The notes under the pieces: model-generated | Database searches by the model: none | What the model was told of the DNA's origin: nothing | What the model saw: only the letters and a program-made list of their open reading frames with translations | Shown: piece after piece, positions 27,717-37,424 of the stretch | Layout of the letters: each line of letters begins with the position of its first letter | Position numbering within the stretch: the first letter of the stretch is position 1 | Assembly (NCBI RefSeq): GCF_003797125.1 | Contig: NZ_RKKE01000003.1 | Coordinates: forward strand, 806,001-870,000 | Source of the DNA: Shewanella frigidimarina | GTDB lineage: Bacteria; Pseudomonadota; Gammaproteobacteria; Enterobacterales; Shewanellaceae | Length of the DNA stretch: 64,000 nucleotides | Direction: 5' to 3' | Position numbers and translations under genes: made by a program

Positions 27717-30212
27717 TTAAGCCTTAACAATCTTTACAGCACATTTTTTATAGTCAGTTTGTTTTGACAAAGGATCTGTCGCATCTAACGTCACTTTATT
27801 AATGAGCTGACTAGCATCAAACCAAGGCACAAACACTAAGCCAACAGGCGGCTTATTACGTCCACGCGTTTCAACTCGGGTTTTAATTTCACCACGACGA
27901 GAGACGATTCTAATTTCATCACCACGGCGTAAACCGCGCTTTTTAGCATCTTCTGGGTGCATAAAACACACTGCATCAGGGAAGGCTTTATAAAGCTCAG
28001 GTACACGCTGTGTCATAGAACCAGAGTGCCAATGTTCAAGCACACGACCTGTTGATAACCAAATATCAAACTCTTCATCTGGTGATTCAGCTGCTGGCTC
28101 ATAAGGCAATGCGAAGATAACCGCACGACCATCTGGCTTACCATAGAACTCAAAGTCTTTACCGGCTTTAACGTATGGATCTGACCCTTCACGGAAACGC
28201 CATTTGGTTTCTTTGCCATTAACAACAGGCCAACGTAAACCGTGTTCTTTATGGTATACATCAAAATCAGCTAAATCATGACCATGACCACGACCAAAAG
28301 TAGCGTACTCTTCGAATAAGCCTTTTTGAACGTAAAAACCAAAATGCTTAGCTTCGTCATTTAAGTACTTAGGATCGGCATCACTTAACGGGAACTTCTC
28401 AACGTTGCCATTTTGATAAAGTACTTCATATAAGGTTTTACCTTTAAATGAAGGATTAGCAGCTAACACATCGGCTGGCCAAACTTCGTCGGTAGTGAAA
28501 CGCTTAGAGAATTCCATTAACTGCCATAAGTCTGAACGTGACTCGCCTGGCGCAGTAACCATTTGGTGCCAAAATTGAGTACGGCGCTCAGCATTACCAT
28601 AAGCACCTTCTTTTTCTACCCACATTGCTGTTGGTAAAATCAAATCGGCGGCTTGAGTCGTCACTGTTGGGTAAGCGTCTGACACTACGATGAAGTTTTC
28701 TGGATTACGGTAACCCGGTAAACCTTCTTCGTTAATATTGGCGCCAGCTTGGATATTGTTGTTCACTTGAACCCAGTAGCAATTTAGGTCGCCATCTTTT
28801 AAGCGACGGTTTTGCTCTACCGCATGGTAGCCAGGTTTAGGAGGAATAATACCACTCGGAATACGCCAAATTTCTTCAGCATGTTTTCTGTGCTCAGGGT
28901 TAGTCACCACCATGTCAGCAGGTAAGCGATGTGAGAATGTACCCACTTCACGTGCTGTACCACAAGCAGAAGGTTGACCCGTTAATGAGAATGGGCTGTT
29001 ACCTGGAGTAGAAATTTTACCGACTAACAAGTGAATGTTATAAATCAGGTTATTACACCACACACCACGAGTGTGTTGGTTAAAGCCCATGGTCCAGAAT
29101 GAAGTCACTTTACGATCTGGATCAGCATAAAGCTCTGCCAACTCGATAAGCTTATGTTCTGGTACACCAGACAACTTACTGACAGATTCAACATCATAAT
29201 CAGCCACAAATTTAGCAAATTCGTCAAAATCAATCGGTGTAGAGTCACCTGCTGTCGCAACGTTTTTAGCTTTCATTTCTAATGGATGCGTTGGACGTAA
29301 ACCATAGCCAATATCAGTGGTTCCCTTGCGGAAGTTAACATGCTTTTTGATGAAATCTTTATTCACTTTGCCATTTTGGATAATGTAATTGGCAATAAAG
29401 TTAAGCATCGCCAAATCAGTTTGTGGCGTGAATACAATCGGTAAATCAGCAAGGTCAAATGAACGATGTTCAAAGGTCGACAACACAGCAACTTTAACGT
29501 GTGGAGCACTTAAACGACGATCGGTTACACGAGTCCACAAAATTGGGTGCATTTCTGCCATGTTTGAGCCCCAAAGCACAAACGCATCAGCCGCTTCCAT
29601 ATCGTCATAACAACCCATTGGTTCATCAATGCCGAAGGTACGCATAAAGCCACCTACCGCAGATGCCATACAATGACGTGCGTTTGGATCGATGTTGTTT
29701 GAACCAAAGCCAGCTTTCATTAACTTAACGGCTGCATAGCCTTCCCATACAGTCCACTGACCAGAACCAAACATACCAACTGCAGTTGGGCCTTTGGCTT
29801 TTATGGTCGCTTTCCAACGTTCGGCCATAGTGTCGAATGCTTTTTCCCATGTGATAGGAGTGAATTCGCCATGCTTGTCATATTTACCATCAGTCATACG
29901 TAACATTGGCGTTTGCAGACGATCACGACCATACATAATTTTAGAAAGGAAATAGCCCTTAATGCAGTTTAAGCCGCGGTTAACTTCACTTTTGGCATCA
30001 CCATGAGTTGCAACAACTTTACCGTCACGGGTGGCAACCATAACTGAACAACCTGTACCGCAAAAACGACAAGGTGCTTTGTTCCATTCTAATTTGGTTT
30101 GTTCTGAGCTAGTGATCAGGTTGCTTGCACTTGTAGGTAGTGCTAATCCTGCAACACTTGCCGCTGCGATAGCGGCATTTGCTTTCATAAAATCGCGTCT
30201 ATTCATTTTCAT
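27717..30212 (-). CDS. napA: Periplasmic nitrate reductase catalytic subunit
   Basis: A Mo-bis-MGD enzyme reducing nitrate to nitrite in the periplasm. The 831-residue product has a twin-arginine signal ([16 protein letters not shown]), a 4Fe-4S motif at Cys48, Cys51, Cys55 and Cys83, and the molybdenum ligand Cys181 in [12 protein letters not shown], the same position as in E. coli NapA. Length and motifs are canonical. It overlaps napD by 4 bp. No napF, napG or napH is present, which fits the NapEDABC (alpha) type. Confidence 0.98.
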   Translation of the reverse strand: MKMNRRDFMKANAAIAAASVAGLALPTSASNLITSSEQTKLEWNKAPCRFCGTGCSVMVATRDGKVVATHGDAKSEVNRGLNCIKGYFLSKIMYGRDRLQTPMLRMTDGKYDKHGEFTPITWEKAFDTMAERWKATIKAKGPTAVGMFGSGQWTVWEGYAAVKLMKAGFGSNNIDPNARHCMASAVGGFMRTFGIDEPMGCYDDMEAADAFVLWGSNMAEMHPILWTRVTDRRLSAPHVKVAVLSTFEHRSFDLADLPIVFTPQTDLAMLNFIANYIIQNGKVNKDFIKKHVNFRKGTTDIGYGLRPTHPLEMKAKNVATAGDSTPIDFDEFAKFVADYDVESVSKLSGVPEHKLIELAELYADPDRKVTSFWTMGFNQHTRGVWCNNLIYNIHLLVGKISTPGNSPFSLTGQPSACGTAREVGTFSHRLPADMVVTNPEHRKHAEEIWRIPSGIIPPKPGYHAVEQNRRLKDGDLNCYWVQVNNNIQAGANINEEGLPGYRNPENFIVVSDAYPTVTTQAADLILPTAMWVEKEGAYGNAERRTQFWHQMVTAPGESRSDLWQLMEFSKRFTTDEVWPADVLAANPSFKGKTLYEVLYQNGNVEKFPLSDADPKYLNDEAKHFGFYVQKGLFEEYATFGRGHGHDLADFDVYHKEHGLRWPVVNGKETKWRFREGSDPYVKAGKDFEFYGKPDGRAVIFALPYEPAAESPDEEFDIWLSTGRVLEHWHSGSMTQRVPELYKAFPDAVCFMHPEDAKKRGLRRGDEIRIVSRRGEIKTRVETRGRNKPPVGLVFVPWFDASQLINKVTLDATDPLSKQTDYKKCAVKIVKA

Positions 30213-30466
30213 ACTTCACCTTCTTCAAGCTCTTCACTTTGGTGATACACCATGGTGGCAGTCAACACACCCGGAATGGCATTAATTGTTGATATATCAT
30301 CCATCAACGATCGTTGGCTCGGACCTTCAACGACAACAACTAACTTAACGTCATTATTAGCTGACAACTCAGCATTTTTGATGGCCATAATTTTTTGTCT
30401 TACTTCAGCCATTTGCTCAGGGTGTACTTGGACAATTAGGCTGGTTACGTGAAGTTCATTGCTCAT
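30209..30466 (-). CDS. napD: NapA signal-peptide chaperone NapD
   Basis: A cytoplasmic proofreading chaperone that binds the twin-arginine signal of NapA until cofactor insertion. The 85-residue protein begins [18 protein letters not shown] and has the ferredoxin-like pattern VTSLIV...VVVEG...[22 protein letters not shown]. It is between napE and napA, overlapping the latter by 4 bp. Confidence 0.95.
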   Translation of the reverse strand: MSNELHVTSLIVQVHPEQMAEVRQKIMAIKNAELSANNDVKLVVVVEGPSQRSLMDDISTINAIPGVLTATMVYHQSEELEEGEV

Positions 30467-30499
30467 ACATCGTTCTCACATTGTTTATTATTTTTAGGA

Positions 30500-30658
30500 T
30501 TAGCCTGCGCCTGGAGGCCCAGTTAAAATTTGGCTAAACCAGATAGTAAAACCTAGTGCGCTAACCAGTAAGACAGATAAAATTGGGGCTAGAAATACGG
30601 TCAAAAAGATAAAAATCTTTAGCTCTAAACCCTTTTTACTTTCAGTTTCATTACTCAT
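30500..30658 (-). CDS. napE: Small membrane protein NapE
   Basis: A 52-residue single-pass protein read directly from the sequence: a polar N terminus (MSNETESKKGLELK), one membrane helix, and the C-terminal FSQILTGPPGAG, the typical G-PP-G ending of NapE. GGAG lies 6-9 nt before the ATG. It is the first gene of the operon, 33 bp ahead of napD. Its function in nitrate respiration is not established in the family. Confidence 0.93.
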   Translation of the reverse strand: MSNETESKKGLELKIFIFLTVFLAPILSVLLVSALGFTIWFSQILTGPPGAG

Positions 30659-30790
30659 GGACCCTCCAAGAGTGGGGATAAAAACAACAAATCATCATCG
30701 CTTCATTGCTTCTTTATTACGACTCGGGTGAATTTTATCGTTAATGCAGTAACAATCTATATACTCACAAATTGGTAAAACGAGGTTAAT

Positions 30791-30804
30791 ATGATCTAGA
30801 TCAT
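30791..30804. promoter_or_regulatory. FNR/EtrA-type site upstream of nap
   Basis: A-TGAT-CTAG-ATCA-T is a perfect palindrome matching the FNR half-site core TGAT-N4-ATCA (consensus TTGAT-N4-ATCAA). It lies 133 bp upstream of the napE start and suggests anaerobic activation. That distance implies a leader of about 90 nt, or a contribution from a nitrate regulator. Confidence 0.65.
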
Positions 30805-31002
30805 CAATTTAAATAAATCATTAGCTAGATCAGGCTTATCAAGCATAAATACCGATTAAATAAAGGATTATTTAACGGTTTTTTGAGCAGTATTCTCTTT
30901 GATTGGTATCAAGTATAAGACACTAAAAACTACTTGCACGGCCAAGATGTTATTAAGGGGTTAATCATGAGATATGCCTTGGCATTTTTTACAGCCATAA
31001 AA

Positions 31003-31031
31003 AAACCGACAGCCACATAACTGTCGGTTTA
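31003..31031 (-). terminator. Intrinsic terminator of the methyltransferase gene
   Basis: ACCGACAG and CTGTCGGT form an 8-bp stem; on the minus strand it is followed by a run of seven or more T (the plus-strand A-run near 31000). It separates this transcript from nap. Confidence 0.8.
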
Positions 31032-31050
31032 GGTGTCACTCGTGAACAAA

Positions 31051-31959
31051 TTAGCTCATGCGGTAACGTAATACTTTTAATGATTTCTGTTCATCAATAT
31101 CAGCAAATACGGACGGATTAGCAATTCGCTCAACATAAGATAATTGTGGCGCGGTATTAGCCACTTGTTGCATTAAAAAATCACAACCCAGTTCAGGGGC
31201 ATTTAAGCACAGCAACACTTCACCTTGCGGGGCAAGCAAATCCGGCAGACGTTTCAATAAGCGCTCATAATCTTTAGTGGCCACAAAACTGCCACGTTGA
31301 TTACTGGGTGGATCGGCCACAATCAAATCATACGGTCCAAGCTTGGTTAACTTACCCCAAGATTTAAAAATATCGTGGCCTAAATAACGCGCACCTGCGG
31401 GTAAGTCATTTAATACATGGTTTTGCTTACCAATGCTTAACGCGCCTTTACTCATGTCCATGTTGACCACTTCATCTGCGCCGCCTTGCAAAGCCACTAC
31501 CGAAAATCCGCAAGTATAAGCAAATAGATTTAGCACTTTCTTATGTTTTGCATGTTGTTTCACCCATGCTCGGCCATTGGCCATATCTAAGAATAAACCG
31601 TGGTTTTGTCCGCGTAATAAATGGACTAAAAAACGCGCGCCATTTTCAGTCACTATATGCTGTTCTGGTACTTCGCCATGCAATAACTCACTGAATGTTT
31701 GGCCACCGTGACGGTATTGGTACACCAAATTAAGTGTTTCAGTTGGTCGCTGTTGCTGCCAAAGGGCCTTTATTGCAATCACTAATTCATCCAGTTGTTC
31801 GGTTTCGAGCATCTTAAAACTGGTGAGTAATAATACTGGCTTATACCAATCTAAACACAGGTGTTCATCGCCGACGAATAATCCGCCACGGCCATGAAAT
31901 AAACGGCAAACATCATCACCGAACGTCAAATTTGGAACTATTTGTAAAAAACCTTTCAT
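31051..31959 (-). CDS. Class I SAM-dependent methyltransferase (RlmI/RlmL-like)
   Basis: A 302-residue putative rRNA methyltransferase. It has the SAM-binding motif NLFAYTCGFSVVALQGGA, the acidic loop VVNMDMSKGAL, and catalytic-type motif VADPPSNQRGSF. N-terminal strands carry GRGGLFVG. It resembles the methyltransferase domain of RlmI/RlmK proteins without a PUA domain. No target can be assigned from sequence. It lies downstream of the AI-2E transporter gene on the same strand, 40 bp away. Confidence 0.8.
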   Translation of the reverse strand: MKGFLQIVPNLTFGDDVCRLFHGRGGLFVGDEHLCLDWYKPVLLLTSFKMLETEQLDELVIAIKALWQQQRPTETLNLVYQYRHGGQTFSELLHGEVPEQHIVTENGARFLVHLLRGQNHGLFLDMANGRAWVKQHAKHKKVLNLFAYTCGFSVVALQGGADEVVNMDMSKGALSIGKQNHVLNDLPAGARYLGHDIFKSWGKLTKLGPYDLIVADPPSNQRGSFVATKDYERLLKRLPDLLAPQGEVLLCLNAPELGCDFLMQQVANTAPQLSYVERIANPSVFADIDEQKSLKVLRYRMS

Positions 31960-31999
31960 ACACTCTCTTAACTCAATAAACTAAATACAATCAATAGGG

Positions 32000-33214
32000 T
32001 TATGCATTGGTGGTTGATGACTTAGCTTTAGCGTCGCTGTCCACGCGATGGTCATTATCAGCGTCACTACTGACTCCACTATCAACGTCATTATTAACCT
32101 GTTCTTCATCGTCGTTTGTGTGTTCATCCTCAGCTGCAATTTCGGCTTCTGCTTTAACACTATTGGCGGATTCATTAAATGAGTCATCACTATCATCCGA
32201 CAACAAAATTGCCAGCCAATTGCCCGAGTCACTCGATTCAAGACCAATTTTAACAATCATGGTTAAGGGTACCGACAGCAACATGCCGACAGAGCCAAGC
32301 AGCCAACCCCAAAAAATCAATGATAAAAAAACCACTAAGGTAGACAAGCCTAAGCCACGCCCCATAAAACGGGGTTCAACCATATTACCCATCACCATAT
32401 TGGTACCCACATACAATAAACCGGTAATACCTGCAGCCCCTGGGCCCATTTGGATAAAAGCTAATAACACAGCCGGAATTGCGGCAATAATAGAACCAAT
32501 ATTAGGAATATAATTAAACAGAAAAGCGATGACAGCCCATAACAAAGCATAGTCAACGCCAATGATTGTCAAACCGATACCAACAACCACTGCTGTCGCT
32601 AAACTGACCAGGGTTTTAATCACCATATATTGATTAACCGACTGCAAAAACTTGTCTATTTGCTTTAAACGCTTATCTGGAGCATCAAGGGCTAAATGAA
32701 ACTTTCTAGGCATTGATTGCGCTTCAAATAACATAAATACGATAGTCAAAATAATCAGGAATAAATTAGCCATCACATTGCCAACACCAGACAACATATT
32801 GGTGGTCATGGATAGCGCCATGCCGGGGTCAAAATAATCGAGTACTTTTTGTTGAGAAATCTGGATATTAAAATCTTGCAGTTTTTCAAGGATCCACGCA
32901 AATTGTTCAATCAATTGCTCCCGATACTTGGGCATTTCTTTGGAAAACTCAGTTACCGAACTGCCCACTAAACTGGCCAGCCACAAGCCCATTAACACAA
33001 TAAATCCCATCATTAAGATGATCGATAACCATTTAGGAATACGGTAGCGCGTCATCAACACAATAGCAGGATTACAAATAACCGCTAAAAATGCAGATAA
33101 TACAAACGGCACCACTATTGGGCTGGCCGTTTTAATTCCAGCCAAAATAATCACTACGCAAGCCATCACCACAAAACTTCGTACAGCCATGGGCGATTGT
33201 TGTAATCCATTCAT
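32000..33214 (-). CDS. AI-2E family transporter (PerM/TqsA-like)
   Basis: A 404-residue inner-membrane protein with about eight membrane segments and the family's central motifs: IPNIGSIIAAIPAVLLAF near 240 and a C-terminal LSLIFWGWLLGSVGMLLSVPLTMIVKI. Relatives export autoinducer-2 or other small molecules, or act in Na+/H+ exchange; the substrate is unknown. The last 65 or so residues (32003-32205) are an Asp/Glu/Ser/Asn-rich tail absent from most relatives, probably cytoplasmic and disordered. Confidence 0.88.
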   Translation of the reverse strand: MNGLQQSPMAVRSFVVMACVVIILAGIKTASPIVVPFVLSAFLAVICNPAIVLMTRYRIPKWLSIILMMGFIVLMGLWLASLVGSSVTEFSKEMPKYREQLIEQFAWILEKLQDFNIQISQQKVLDYFDPGMALSMTTNMLSGVGNVMANLFLIILTIVFMLFEAQSMPRKFHLALDAPDKRLKQIDKFLQSVNQYMVIKTLVSLATAVVVGIGLTIIGVDYALLWAVIAFLFNYIPNIGSIIAAIPAVLLAFIQMGPGAAGITGLLYVGTNMVMGNMVEPRFMGRGLGLSTLVVFLSLIFWGWLLGSVGMLLSVPLTMIVKIGLESSDSGNWLAILLSDDSDDSFNESANSVKAEAEIAAEDEHTNDDEEQVNNDVDSGVSSDADNDHRVDSDAKAKSSTTNA

Positions 33215-33372
33215 AGAACTAAAAATCCTTATTATTGCTTATTAAAATGATTCTATATGCTAAGCTAAACTCAGTAACATATTGCAAACTAAGTTAAAAT
33301 TAATTGTCGATTCATATATCAATTGATGACAATATTGGCTTACAACTACTTTTAGGGATCCACTCACTCAAT

Positions 33373-33741
33373 ATGAAACCAGAAACCGCTATTATACGCA
33401 TTAAAAACTTACGTTTACGCACCTATATCGGCATTAAAGAAGATGAAATCAATAACCAACAAGATGTCATCATCAATGTGGTTATCCATTATTGTGCCGA
33501 CAAAGCGCGAAACAGCAACAATGTCGCTGATGCGTTGAATTATCGCACCATTACTAAAAAAATCATTGCCTTGATTGAAAATAATCGTTTTTCTTTACTG
33601 GAAAACCTAACAAACCAAACTCTTGCCATTGCTAGCGAACATGATTGGGTTGAATTTGCCAGTGTTGAAATTGATAAACCCCATGCACTGCGCTTTGCAG
33701 ACTCAGTGTCGATGGAATTATGCTATCAAAAACCGCAATAA
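33373..33741 (+). CDS. folX: Dihydroneopterin triphosphate 2'-epimerase
   Basis: Converts dihydroneopterin triphosphate to the monapterin form, in tetrahydromonapterin synthesis. The start at 33373 gives [25 protein letters not shown], aligning with the FolX N terminus; a longer frame from 33304 is open but unlike the family. The 122-residue product has [20 protein letters not shown] and the late [21 protein letters not shown] typical of FolX rather than FolB. It is followed 81 bp later by a YfcH-like gene, the same pairing as in E. coli. Confidence 0.88.
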   Translation: MKPETAIIRIKNLRLRTYIGIKEDEINNQQDVIINVVIHYCADKARNSNNVADALNYRTITKKIIALIENNRFSLLENLTNQTLAIASEHDWVEFASVEIDKPHALRFADSVSMELCYQKPQ

Positions 33742-33822
33742 CAGACATGTTACGTGCAGTATTTGTGATCATTTTTTAAGGTTACCATCGTATATTGTTC
33801 TAATGAGTAAAGGGGAGCTTAG

Positions 33823-34722
33823 ATGAAAATATTAATCACAGGTGCAACAGGGTTTGTTGGCAGACGCTTAGTTAAATCGCTTAGTGAGCATCAACTGATC
33901 ATATTGACGCGAAATATTAATAACGCTAAAAATAATCTTGGTAGCCATCATCAATATTGGCAAACCCTTACTGATAAATCAGACCTTAACGATATTGATG
34001 CAGTGATCAACCTTGCCGGCGAACCGATAGTCAATAAACGTTGGAGTAACAAGCAGAAAAAACTGATATGCGACAGCCGTTGGGACATCACGGCAGCGTT
34101 AACTCAGCTTATTAGTAAAAGTACCACGCCACCGCATACGTTTATTAGTGCCTCAGCAGTAGGTTACTATGGCCGACAAGACCAAAATCCAGTTGATGAA
34201 ACGAGTGGTTTTCATGCAGAATTTAGCCATGATATATGCCAAAAATGGGAAGATCTCGCACTTCAAGCCCAGTCACAACAGACCCGAGTGTGTATTACTC
34301 GCATAGGTATTGTGCTTGGGAAGAATGGCGGCGCATTAGCAAAAATGTTACCTCCATTCAAACTTGGTTTAGGCGGCCCAATAGGCAGTGGCGAGCAAGG
34401 TATGAGTTGGATCCATGTTGACGATTTAATTTCATTGATGGCCTACTTACTCAGCAACACAGACTTACAAGGTATTTTTAATGCTACCGCACCTCAGCCT
34501 GTTAGCAATGCCAAATTTGCTAAAGCATTAGGCAATGCGTTAAACCGTCCGGCCAAAATAACCACACCACCATTGGCCCTAAGACTAGCAATGGGTGAAA
34601 TGTCAGAGTTGCTTACTACCGGTCAATTTGTGTTACCTAAACGAACTTTAGCAGCAGGTTTTGAGTTTCAATACACTGATATCAACAACGCACTACAACA
34701 CATTATTAATTTAAAGAGCTAA
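33823..34722 (+). CDS. yfcH: NAD(P)-dependent epimerase-like protein YfcH (TIGR01777 family)
   Basis: A 299-residue short-chain dehydrogenase-like protein with nucleotide-binding ITGATGFVGRRLV at the N terminus, NLAGEPI, SASAVGYYG (the Y of the active-site region), RIGIVLGKNGGALAKMLPPFKLGLGGPIGSG and SWIHVDDL, all hallmarks of this family. GGGGAG before the ATG supports the start. Its role is uncertain; homologues have been linked to cell division or nucleotide-sugar chemistry. It is probably co-transcribed with folX. Confidence 0.9.
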   Translation: MKILITGATGFVGRRLVKSLSEHQLIILTRNINNAKNNLGSHHQYWQTLTDKSDLNDIDAVINLAGEPIVNKRWSNKQKKLICDSRWDITAALTQLISKSTTPPHTFISASAVGYYGRQDQNPVDETSGFHAEFSHDICQKWEDLALQAQSQQTRVCITRIGIVLGKNGGALAKMLPPFKLGLGGPIGSGEQGMSWIHVDDLISLMAYLLSNTDLQGIFNATAPQPVSNAKFAKALGNALNRPAKITTPPLALRLAMGEMSELLTTGQFVLPKRTLAAGFEFQYTDINNALQHIINLKS

Positions 34723-34767
34723 CTTAAAGAACTCATTCACCGAACTAATTCACCGAGCTAAAGAGTA

Positions 34768-35667
34768 TCACTTCACCAGCTGTCTAATTTTGTCGATTAT
34801 CGGTCCATAACGACGTGCAAGTGGTCGGTGTTTTTTGTAAATGATGAACAATGGCTCACTGACCACCACATTGTTGGTTTGCTCGGTGGTAAAAGATGCT
34901 ATGCGGATATGCTGTTGTTGGCCAAAGTGGTCAACTGCAAATTGTGGTAGTACAGCAAATGCGAGCCCTTTAGCCACTGGCACAAGAATTTGGTTCAACT
35001 GATTAACGTAACTGCGAATGGGCACCTGCAATGCCAACGCTTGTTTTTCAGTAAAATACTGGCCGACTATTTGCGACCAATAATGCATCGCATCAGGGTG
35101 GCTCACCATTCCAAGCTCCATGAGCTGTTCAAATGTAACCGATTGATGTGAGTACGACTGAGGTAGCACCAGACACAGAGACTGCGCAGCTAATGGAGTC
35201 ACCACCAGCTCATCCATATTAATCGGCTGCGTAATTATACCCACATCAATGGTATTGGTCATAACACTGTCAATAATGCGTTTATTAGGCGCCGCTTCCA
35301 GATAGATTTGTAATTGACTATATGGCAACTGATAGTCAATAAGGTGAGGATATAAAAGCAACGCCATCGATCCCGAACACGCTAAACGGCACTCGCCAAC
35401 ATGCTCATCATCAACCGCTAATTGCGACAAAACTTGCTGTTGTTGCTGCTGCCAAACTAATGCTTGTTGATACAACACAATTCCAGCTTCAGTTAGCTCA
35501 AAGCTTTTTCCAATTCTAATGAGTAAATCAACACCCACTTGCTGCTCGAGCTTTTTAATGTGCTGACTCACGCCAGGTTGCGTCATAAAAAGTTGCTCTG
35601 CAGTATGAGTAAAATGCCCAACTTCGACGAGTTTAATAAATGTTGTTAACCATTGTTGATTTAACAT
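34768..35667 (-). CDS. LysR family transcriptional regulator
   Basis: A 299-residue regulator with an N-terminal winged helix-turn-helix (HFTHTAEQLFMTQPGVSQHIKKLEQQVGVDLL) and a C-terminal substrate-binding domain. It is divergent from the VOC gene at 35994, with 326 bp between, so that gene is the likeliest target along with itself. The effector is unknown. Confidence 0.9.
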   Translation of the reverse strand: MLNQQWLTTFIKLVEVGHFTHTAEQLFMTQPGVSQHIKKLEQQVGVDLLIRIGKSFELTEAGIVLYQQALVWQQQQQQVLSQLAVDDEHVGECRLACSGSMALLLYPHLIDYQLPYSQLQIYLEAAPNKRIIDSVMTNTIDVGIITQPINMDELVVTPLAAQSLCLVLPQSYSHQSVTFEQLMELGMVSHPDAMHYWSQIVGQYFTEKQALALQVPIRSYVNQLNQILVPVAKGLAFAVLPQFAVDHFGQQQHIRIASFTTEQTNNVVVSEPLFIIYKKHRPLARRYGPIIDKIRQLVK

Positions 35668-35993
35668 GTCATGCCTCTACTCTGCCCCAAATATTAATCT
35701 CACCCATGACACTCTCACGGATGGCTTTAATCTGAATGTTATTCACCTGAATGCTATTAATTTAAAGCTATTAATTTAAAGCTATTAATTTAAGGCTATT
35801 AACCGAAACGATAAAAACCACAACGCTATCATAGCAATTCTTAATACTATAGCGACACGATTAATAACTAAAAATTATCATTATGAGTATTTTTGATAAT
35901 TTAACATTCATATCTGAACTTCCTATACTGACGTTATCAACTCGGAATGACGAGTAACATGGCAACACATTAATTCAGTGTAAAGAGGTTAAA
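35668..35993. other. Divergent promoter region with 14-bp direct repeats
   Basis: 326 bp between the LysR and VOC genes. Three tandem 14-bp repeats (35753-35794) plus a partial fourth sit near its middle-left. The VOC gene is preceded by AAGAGG about 7 nt before its ATG. Confidence 0.6.
35753..35802. repeat. 14-bp tandem repeat in LysR-VOC intergenic region
   Basis: GCTATTAATTTAAA is present at 35753-35766 and 35767-35780, and at 35781-35794 with the last base changed to G; a partial copy GCTATTAA follows. The unit contains the near-palindrome TTAATTTAA. The period is not the 10.5-bp helical repeat. Confidence 0.9.
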
Positions 35994-36497
35994 ATGAGTA
36001 ATACATATCCACGCAGTTTTTCCCATATTGGTATTTCGGTACCAGGCTTAGATGCCGCTGTTAAATTCTATACTGAAGTATTGGGTTGGTATCTCATTAT
36101 GCAGCCAACAGAAATTGTTGAAGAAGACACGCCTATCGGCGAAATGTGTACTGACGTATTTGGTGCAGGTTGGGGATCATTCCGTATCGCTCACCTTTCA
36201 ACTGGTGACCGAATCGGTGTCGAATTATTCCAATTTACCAATCAGGAAAATCCAAAGGATAATTTTGAATACTGGAAAACCGGCATCTTCCATTTTTGCG
36301 TGCAAGACCCAAATGTTGAAGAACTCGCTGAAAAAATTGTTGCTGCTGGCGGTAAAAAACGCATGAAAGCACCACGTTATTACTACCCAGGTGAAAAGCC
36401 ATATCGCATGATCTACATGGAAGACCCATTTGGTAATATTCTAGAAATCTATAGCCACAGTTACGAGCTACATTATGCTAGCGGTGCTTATAATTAA
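35994..36497 (+). CDS. VOC family protein (glyoxalase/dioxygenase fold)
   Basis: A 167-residue metal-dependent VOC protein with paired beta-alpha-beta-beta-beta modules. The N-terminal FSHIGISVPGLDAAVKFYTEVLGW supplies one metal ligand (His), VELFQF and FHFCVQDP others, and MEDPFGNILEIYSHSYE the last Glu. It resembles lactoylglutathione lyase-like and ring-cleavage relatives; substrate unknown. It is probably controlled by the divergent LysR regulator. Confidence 0.82.
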   Translation: MSNTYPRSFSHIGISVPGLDAAVKFYTEVLGWYLIMQPTEIVEEDTPIGEMCTDVFGAGWGSFRIAHLSTGDRIGVELFQFTNQENPKDNFEYWKTGIFHFCVQDPNVEELAEKIVAAGGKKRMKAPRYYYPGEKPYRMIYMEDPFGNILEIYSHSYELHYASGAYN

Positions 36498-36543
36498 CCT
36501 GTGTTAATTAGCCAACATAAGTAGCTCTTAATCCTGCTAGGTT

Positions 36544-36588
36544 GCGCCTCAGAACGATACTAACACTGTAGTTCTGCGGCGCTCTTTT
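36544..36588 (+). terminator. Terminator between the VOC gene and rsuA
   Basis: GCGCCTCAGAAC (36544-36555) pairs with GTTCTGCGGCGC (36571-36582) with one mismatch, followed by TCTTTT on the plus strand. Confidence 0.7.
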
Positions 36589-37276
36589 ATGTATAAAAAG
36601 ACTGAACTTCATCTACACTTAAATAACGCCACTCCCCTTCGGCTACATCGACACTCACAGCACCAATACTTTCACGATGCAGTGACACCACTTTATTGCC
36701 CACCGCAGCAAACATTCTTTTTACTTGATGAAACTTACCTTCAGTTAAGGTCAGTAATACTTCTTGGGGTGTGATAATTTGCAACTGTGCCGGTAATGTC
36801 AGCTCTTGCTCCCCTTGCAAAGCAATGCCTTGTAAAAAAGACTCTCCGGCATCTGCTGCTATCGGCTTAGCTAATTTAACCCGGTAAACTTTATGGCATT
36901 GTCCATACGGGGACGTGATAGCAAATGTCCAACGGCCATCATCGGTAATAAGCACTAACCCAGTTGTATCGGCATCTAACCGTCCGGCAATATGCAACTC
37001 AGATGGTCGTTCGACGTCAATTAATGAGAATAGCGACGGATAGACACCATCGACATTAGAACAAAGAGTCTTTGCAGGTTTATTGATTAACATATAACGA
37101 AACGCTCGAGCTGCAAGCTTTTGACCGTTTAAGCTAATGTCATTATTTTCATGAACTTGAACAGCTTCATTCCTGACAACCACACCATTAACGAACACCT
37201 CACCATTATGAATTAGCTGGATCGCGTCATACTTTACTAGCTCAGTACTTTTACAAATAAATCGATCAAGACGCAT
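36587..37276 (-). CDS. rsuA: 16S rRNA pseudouridine synthase (RsuA type)
   Basis: Converts a uridine of 16S rRNA (U516 in E. coli) to pseudouridine. The 229-residue product has an N-terminal S4 RNA-binding domain (MRLDRFICKSTELVKYDA), INKPAKTLCSN, and the catalytic motif GRLDADTTGLVL with Asp101, then KVYRVKL and EGKFHQVKRM. It is standard length. Confidence 0.9.
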   Translation of the reverse strand: MRLDRFICKSTELVKYDAIQLIHNGEVFVNGVVVRNEAVQVHENNDISLNGQKLAARAFRYMLINKPAKTLCSNVDGVYPSLFSLIDVERPSELHIAGRLDADTTGLVLITDDGRWTFAITSPYGQCHKVYRVKLAKPIAADAGESFLQGIALQGEQELTLPAQLQIITPQEVLLTLTEGKFHQVKRMFAAVGNKVVSLHRESIGAVSVDVAEGEWRYLSVDEVQSFYT

Positions 37277-37424
37277 AAATAACCTTAACTTGGGATAATC
37301 ATTTATTATTGGCTACTTAAGCGGATATTATGCTTTGTCTCGTCAAATATGCAGTCAATGGTGGAGGGTATTATGCCACAGACGTAAAGTGCGGTTTGTT
37401 TTATTAGGGAGAATCGCAAACACA

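Larger units (their letters stand above)
30659..31050. other. 392-bp gap: nap promoter region and an unrelated terminator
   Basis: Contains the FNR-type palindrome (30791-30804) on the nap side, and a terminator (31003-31031) for the methyltransferase gene ending at 31051. That gene reads toward nap on the same strand. Confidence 0.65.

Noticed and set aside
32007..32513. 168-codon ORF antisense to the AI-2E transporter
   Set aside because: Ser/Leu-rich shadow of an acidic tail; no family features.
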